From positions 1-9,546 of the forward strand of contig QMVB01000030.1 of NCBI GenBank assembly GCA_003660905.1: a DNA stretch of 9,546 nucleotides, given 5' to 3'. The DNA is from Candidatus Nanohalarchaeota archaeon (GTDB lineage Archaea; EX4484-52). Shown here piece by piece: positions 6,375-9,546 of the stretch. Position numbers and translations under genes: made by a program. A model generated the notes under the pieces. It made no database searches. It worked only from the letters and a program-made list of their open reading frames with translations, and was not told where the DNA came from. Positions within the stretch are counted from its first letter, which is position 1; each line of letters opens with the position of its first letter.

Positions 6375-6806
6375 TTAATCCCTGCGTTTTGTAATGTTTA
6401 GCGGAACACGATACAACTCCCATTTTACCTTGCCTTTCTTGATTTTCTTCATTATCTCATCTTCCCGGAAACTTAATTTTGAATTCCCGCTTTTCACTTC
6501 GAGAAAAACAATTTTTCTTAAATCTCCTTCTGAAAGCCCGTCAAATATGATAAAATCAATTGGGGCGCCGATAAACCTTGCATCCAAGGGATTATACTTG
6601 AAATCCGGCAGATAAGGAGCAATCTGCTCGCTGAATTTCCCTCCCAGAACAGCCCTGCTCTTTTCGATGGCATCTGTGCGTATATGTTTTTCATTTTCAA
6701 AGAGCCATTGCCTTAGCTTTAAGTCATACTGCTTTTTTATAATCTCTGAAAACAGGAGGTAGCAAACAACGACCCCCAGCAGGAATATTATTATTTCTGT
6801 AAGCAT
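6375..6806 (-). CDS. Membrane-anchored Holliday-junction-resolvase-like endonuclease
   Basis: A 143-residue predicted PD-(D/E)XK nuclease of the 'Holliday junction resolvase-related' family (PF10107-like). Residues 3-20 (TEIIIFLLGVVVCYLLFS) form a membrane segment, followed by a short coiled region with QWLFENEKHIRTDAIEKS. The catalytic part reads GKFSEQIAPYLPDF, then DARFIGAPIDFIIFDGLSEG, then IVFLEVKSGNSKLSFRE. This gives Asp84 and Glu103-x-Lys105 as the active-site residues, with Glu60 a possible further ligand. It ends in VKWELYRV as the family does, so it is complete. The biological substrate of the family is not established. The ATG (6806-6804) lies beside an AT-rich block shared with the divergent small gene. 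It converges on the RPA-like gene. Confidence 0.88.
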   Translation of the reverse strand: MLTEIIIFLLGVVVCYLLFSEIIKKQYDLKLRQWLFENEKHIRTDAIEKSRAVLGGKFSEQIAPYLPDFKYNPLDARFIGAPIDFIIFDGLSEGDLRKIVFLEVKSGNSKLSFREDEIMKKIKKGKVKWELYRVPLNITKRRD

Positions 6807-6807
6807 A

Positions 6808-6816
6808 TTATATATA
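6808..6816 (+). promoter_or_regulatory. TATA-like box of the small conserved gene
   Basis: TTATATATA is followed about 25 bp later by the likely start of a short leader carrying GTGAT at 6849-6853, three bases before the ATG at 6857. GTGAT is complementary to the ATCAC part of the archaeal 16S tail and would be the 3' end of an extended Shine-Dalgarno site. Confidence 0.45.
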
Positions 6817-6856
6817 GATATAAAAAGATTAAGTAATTATTTTGATTAGTGATAAT

Positions 6857-7315
6857 ATGGCAATACTTGGAATAAATTATACAAAACTTGACATTGAGGC
6901 AAAAAACAAACCCTATGCAAACCTTTCAATAAATACTACGCCAAAAATTGAGGCAGTTAATAAAACACAAATACAGACAGGAAAAAATGCAATTCCTATT
7001 CTCGTTGTTGATTTTTCATTCAATTCATCATTTACCCCAGAAATCGGTCAAATAAACCTGAATGGAAACATTGTGTTTCAGCCAAAAAATGAAGAGGCAT
7101 CCATGGCTGAATGGACGAAAAACAATAAATTGCCTCCTGAAGAAGAAGCAGAAATAATCAACTACCTTTTTGTTAAAGTAACCCCGTTTGCATTGTTCTT
7201 ATCTGAAGTGTTTCGGCTGCCTCCTATAATTGCTCTGCCCAAAATGGAACTGAAAAAAGAGGAAGTAAAAAAGAAAGAAGCGGCGAAGGAGACCAAAAAG
7301 AGCAAGAAGAAATAG
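6857..7315 (+). CDS. Small conserved protein, possibly SecB-like
   Basis: A 152-residue protein with no signal peptide or membrane segment. Residues 1-78 look beta-rich (INYTKLDIEAKN, AIPILVVDFSFNSSFTPEIG, QINLNGNIVF). A helical part with KLPPEEEAEIINYLFVKVTP and FALFLSEVFRLPPIIALPK (about 91-129) follows, then a Lys/Glu-only tail. Long beta strands followed by two helices and a Pro-rich stretch recall the SecB export-chaperone fold, and archaea are known to have distant SecB relatives. This is a resemblance of layout, not a clear motif match. A TTG at 6842 would add five residues. The ATG at 6857 was chosen because GTGAT sits just before it. The gene is followed by a pilin-like gene with its own promoter. 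If SecB-like, it would keep exported proteins unfolded in the cytoplasm. Confidence 0.8.
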   Translation: MAILGINYTKLDIEAKNKPYANLSINTTPKIEAVNKTQIQTGKNAIPILVVDFSFNSSFTPEIGQINLNGNIVFQPKNEEASMAEWTKNNKLPPEEEAEIINYLFVKVTPFALFLSEVFRLPPIIALPKMELKKEEVKKKEAAKETKKSKKK

Positions 7316-7343
7316 GCTGGTTCTTGAAACATTAAAGTATATG

Positions 7344-7352
7344 TTTTTATAA
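7344..7352 (+). promoter_or_regulatory. TATA-like box of the pilin-like gene
   Basis: TTTTTATAA is centred about 24 bp before the ATG at 7372, consistent with a leaderless transcript. It lies in the 56-bp gap after the preceding gene. Confidence 0.55.
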
Positions 7353-7371
7353 TTTAATTTCCTTTCTTTTT

Positions 7372-8106
7372 ATGCAAAGAAAAAGAGGAAAAGGAGTGTC
7401 TCCTTTGATTGGAGGAGTCCTGTACTTTGCAGTTGTGATGGCAGCGATAATCATCATCATGAATCTAATTATTCCCTGGATAGAAAATACGAAGGACCAG
7501 ATTGCAATCAATTATGCCCAAAAAAACATTGCAGAGCTGGATTCTATAATAACAACAGTTGCATCAGAAGGAGAAACATCATCGCGCACAGCCTCTTTAG
7601 ATGTAAAAAGAGGAGCTTATTATCTAAATGATGAAAAAGATACTATTTATTTTCAAATCAATGTATCTGAAAGTACAATGTCTCCCCGGTTTAGGACAAA
7701 TACAGGAAATGTATTTTTCGGAAGCCAACTAAATTCAAAAGCAACTGAGTATGACTCTTATTTCCTGCTCGAAAACCAGTATCTGCAGGTTAATATAACA
7801 AAAGCAGGAAATTCAACAACCTATTCTGCAATTAATACATCTGAAATCATAAATTCCATATACTACAAGGAAAAAGAAATTTATCTATATGGAGATAATA
7901 TTACAATAATCCCTAATAATTATGCACCGGAAGGCAATGGGACAGGATATGTCTATCTGGAAGAGGAAGGAGAGTTTTTGCCAAAGGCAGTTGCAATCGC
8001 AAAAATGACAAATGCAGACAGTGGCTCTTCCTATGATCTTTACTTTGATCTGCAAAGCGACAGCGATTTTCTTTTGATTTATTTAAAAAATTATAGCACT
8101 TCTTAA
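7372..8106 (+). CDS. Archaeal type IV pilin-like protein
   Basis: Exported 244-residue protein with an archaeal class III (prepilin) signal. The basic start MQRKRGKG is followed directly by VSPLIGGVLYFAVVMAAIII, so a prepilin peptidase should cut after Gly8, leaving the hydrophobic helix at the mature N-terminus. After a helical stalk (about 36-65) comes a beta-rich outer domain with seven N-X-S/T sequons (Asn97, 141, 147, 155, 176, 189, 240), suggesting heavy glycosylation. It could be a pilin, a minor pilin or a surface protein anchored by the same signal. No pilus ATPase, membrane platform or peptidase gene is in the window. The box at 7344-7352 supports the start. It ends 7 nt before the S-adenosylhomocysteinase gene. 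Confidence 0.87.
   Translation: MQRKRGKGVSPLIGGVLYFAVVMAAIIIIMNLIIPWIENTKDQIAINYAQKNIAELDSIITTVASEGETSSRTASLDVKRGAYYLNDEKDTIYFQINVSESTMSPRFRTNTGNVFFGSQLNSKATEYDSYFLLENQYLQVNITKAGNSTTYSAINTSEIINSIYYKEKEIYLYGDNITIIPNNYAPEGNGTGYVYLEEEGEFLPKAVAIAKMTNADSGSSYDLYFDLQSDSDFLLIYLKNYSTS
8082..8089 (+). promoter_or_regulatory. Possible TATA-like box for ahcY inside the pilin gene end
   Basis: TTTAAAAA is centred about 28 bp before the ATG at 8114, inside the last codons of the pilin-like gene. It would give ahcY its own near-leaderless transcript. Read-through from the pilin gene across the 7-nt gap is equally possible. Confidence 0.3.
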
Positions 8107-8113
8107 ACATATT

Positions 8114-9367
8114 ATGGGAATAAATTACTCAATTAAGGATATTGATCTTGCAGAGCAGGGCCGAAAACAGATAGAGCTTGCCAAAGAGCAAATGGAAGGG
8201 TTACAGGAACTGAAAAAAGAATTGGTGGAAGCAAAAGCATTTAAAGGTATCAAAATCGGGATGGCATTGCACGTCACAAAAGAGACTGCGGTCCTTGTAG
8301 AAACTATGATTGAAGCAGGAGCGCAGGTTGCAATCACAGGATGCAATCCTCTCTCAACACAGGATGATGTTGCAGCTGCTCTTGCAAAAGAAGGAGTTCA
8401 TGTATATGCAAAGAAAGGAGTCAGCGTAAAAGAATATTATAATCAACTAAACAGCGTTCTTGACATTAAACCGCATATAACTATAGATGACGGATGCGAT
8501 CTGGTCAATCTGGTGCACACCAAAAGAAAGGATGTCCTTGATTCAATAATAGGAGGATGCGAGGAAACAACAACAGGAATCATCAGGCTGCAGGCAATGA
8601 AAAAAGACGGCGTTCTGAAATACCCTGTTGTTGCTGTAAATGATTCAAAAACAAAGCATTTAGTTGATAATTACTACGGCACAGGGCAATCCACATTTGA
8701 CGGAATTTTAAGGGCGACAAACGTGCTTGTTGCCGGAAAAACTGTTGTTGTATGCGGATACGGAGACTGCGGAAAAGGAATTGCAATGAGGGCAAAAGGA
8801 ATGGGCGCCAAAGTGATTGTAATAGAAGTAAACTATTTTAGGGCACTCCAGGCTCATTTTGACGGTCATCATGTTATGCCGATAAATGAAGCGGCAAAGA
8901 TTGGAGATATTTTTATAACAGTTACAGGAGATAAAGGAGTGATTAGAGTGGAGCACATGAAACAGATGAAGAGCGGAGCAATTGTGTGCAATTCCGGTCA
9001 TTTTGATCTTGAAGTTGAAGTTGCAAAATTAAAGGACATCTCAAAAGTTACAAAAATAAGGACATATATGGACAAATATGAATTGGATGGCAGGCACATA
9101 TATATCCTTGCTGAAGGGAGACTGGTGAATCTTGCTGCGGCAGAGGGGCACCCTTCCCTTGTGATGAGCTTTTCATTCTGCAACCAGATTCTCGGAGCAA
9201 AATTCCTGCTGGACAACAAAGGAAAACTGAACAATGATTTATACTGGCTTTCAGATGAGATTGACGAAAAAATCAGCCAAATCCACTTAAACTCATTTGG
9301 GATAAAAATAGATAAACTGACAGAAGAGCAGAAAAAGTATCTGGCGGGCTGGGAAGAAGGAACCTAA
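8114..9367 (+). CDS. ahcY: S-adenosylhomocysteinase
   Basis: NAD-dependent cytoplasmic enzyme that splits S-adenosylhomocysteine into adenosine and homocysteine, relieving product inhibition of methyltransferases. The 417 residues match the archaeal length. Visible are GCNPLSTQDDVAAAL (76-90), IDDGCDL with the catalytic Asp126, EETTTG with Glu151, NDSKTKHLVDN with Lys181, Asp185 and Asn186, YGTGQSTFDGILRATN, the NAD loop GYGDCGKG (215-222), NSGHFDLE (293-300), and the C-terminal LTEEQKKYLAGWEEGT that helps close the NAD site. One oddity is that after the NAD ribose-binding Glu238 the usual 'DPI/R AL.A.MDG' reads NYFRALQAHFDGHHV, so the normally conserved Asp-Pro is lost. The stop TAA (9365-9367) is followed 13 nt later by the second repeat copy. 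Confidence 0.96.
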   Translation: MGINYSIKDIDLAEQGRKQIELAKEQMEGLQELKKELVEAKAFKGIKIGMALHVTKETAVLVETMIEAGAQVAITGCNPLSTQDDVAAALAKEGVHVYAKKGVSVKEYYNQLNSVLDIKPHITIDDGCDLVNLVHTKRKDVLDSIIGGCEETTTGIIRLQAMKKDGVLKYPVVAVNDSKTKHLVDNYYGTGQSTFDGILRATNVLVAGKTVVVCGYGDCGKGIAMRAKGMGAKVIVIEVNYFRALQAHFDGHHVMPINEAAKIGDIFITVTGDKGVIRVEHMKQMKSGAIVCNSGHFDLEVEVAKLKDISKVTKIRTYMDKYELDGRHIYILAEGRLVNLAAAEGHPSLVMSFSFCNQILGAKFLLDNKGKLNNDLYWLSDEIDEKISQIHLNSFGIKIDKLTEEQKKYLAGWEEGT

Positions 9368-9380
9368 TGTATTATACGTC

Positions 9381-9546
9381 TATATCACGGCACAAAAGTA
9401 ATCATGGACGTTTCCTTATGAGCCATACTACTTCCAAGCTTCATTTTGCGAAGCAAAATGTCTCAAAGATTGCAAATTGCGCAAGGAAATATTTGCAGAT
9501 TTTTCTTGTTTCCCTGCAGTTCACACAACAACAAAAAAATCACGGA
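9381..9546 (-). repeat. Dispersed repeat, copy 2 (inverted, runs off the window)
   Basis: Inverted, diverged copy of the sequence at 5340-5495. The first 22 bases here are an exact complement of 5474-5495, and shorter blocks continue in the same order to the window end. Between the CATACTA block (9424-9430) and the ATATTTGC block (9489-9496) this copy has extra sequence that copy 1 lacks. That extra sequence includes a perfect 8-bp hairpin, CATTTTGC-GAA-GCAAAATG (9442-9460), whose tip GCGAAGC is known as an unusually stable mini-hairpin in DNA. The remainder lies beyond the window. No gene is convincing in 9368-9546. Confidence 0.6.

Noticed and set aside
6357..6375. GGTTCGAAACT resembling a tRNA T-loop
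   Set aside because: The flanking bases do not give a 5-bp T-stem and no acceptor or anticodon arm surrounds it.
6118..6423. 101-codon - strand frame overlapping the nuclease end and the RPA-like gene end
   Set aside because: Its middle part (LREVSNLRWIPQGEIFDSFG) reads fairly protein-like and could be a remnant, but half of the frame is antisense to, or out of frame with, two well-supported genes, and I recognise no family.
9367..9546. Open frame starting at an ATG overlapping the ahcY stop (TAATG) and running to the window end
   Set aside because: The 60 codons contain no Asp or Glu, unlike every real gene here, and they lie almost wholly in repeat copy 2. The coupling-like TAATG keeps it slightly open; the sequence beyond the window would decide.

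Overview
The window looks like a piece of an AT-rich archaeal genome, most likely a DPANN-type lineage, though no rRNA is present to settle this. The archaeal signs are a prepilin with a KG|VSPLIG processing site, an RPA-type OB-fold plus winged-helix protein, a long coiled-coil protein of the COG1340 type, a membrane-anchored Holliday-junction-resolvase-like nuclease, and TTTAWATA-like boxes about 24 bp upstream of several ATGs, as expected for leaderless archaeal transcripts.

Left part (1-2540, + strand): three tightly packed genes. These are the 3' part of a charged helical protein that is already open at the window edge, a full-length DUF1016/YhcG-family PD-(D/E)XK nuclease 1 nt later, and a coiled-coil protein whose start overlaps the nuclease end by 13 nt. 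They look like one transcription unit of accessory character. A convergent agmatinase-family ureohydrolase (2523-3329, - strand) overlaps the last of them by 18 nt. A single TATA-like box near 3350-3361 lies between this gene and a divergent gene for a membrane-anchored, cysteine-rich exported protein. A COG1340-type coiled-coil gene follows (4241-5149).

Middle (5150-5529): 380 bp with no convincing gene, but with six different imperfect stem-loops almost end to end (5230-5497). Its right part recurs in inverted orientation just after the last gene. A 22-bp perfect match (5474-5495 against 9381-9402) anchors a colinear series of shorter matches that continues to the window edge.

Right part (5530-9367): an RPA32-like protein, the convergent PD-(D/E)XK nuclease, a small protein that may be distantly SecB-like, a type IV pilin-like protein with seven N-glycosylation sequons, and S-adenosylhomocysteinase. 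This five-gene block sits between the two inverted repeat copies. The repeat with its stem-loop cluster is the least explained signal in the window.
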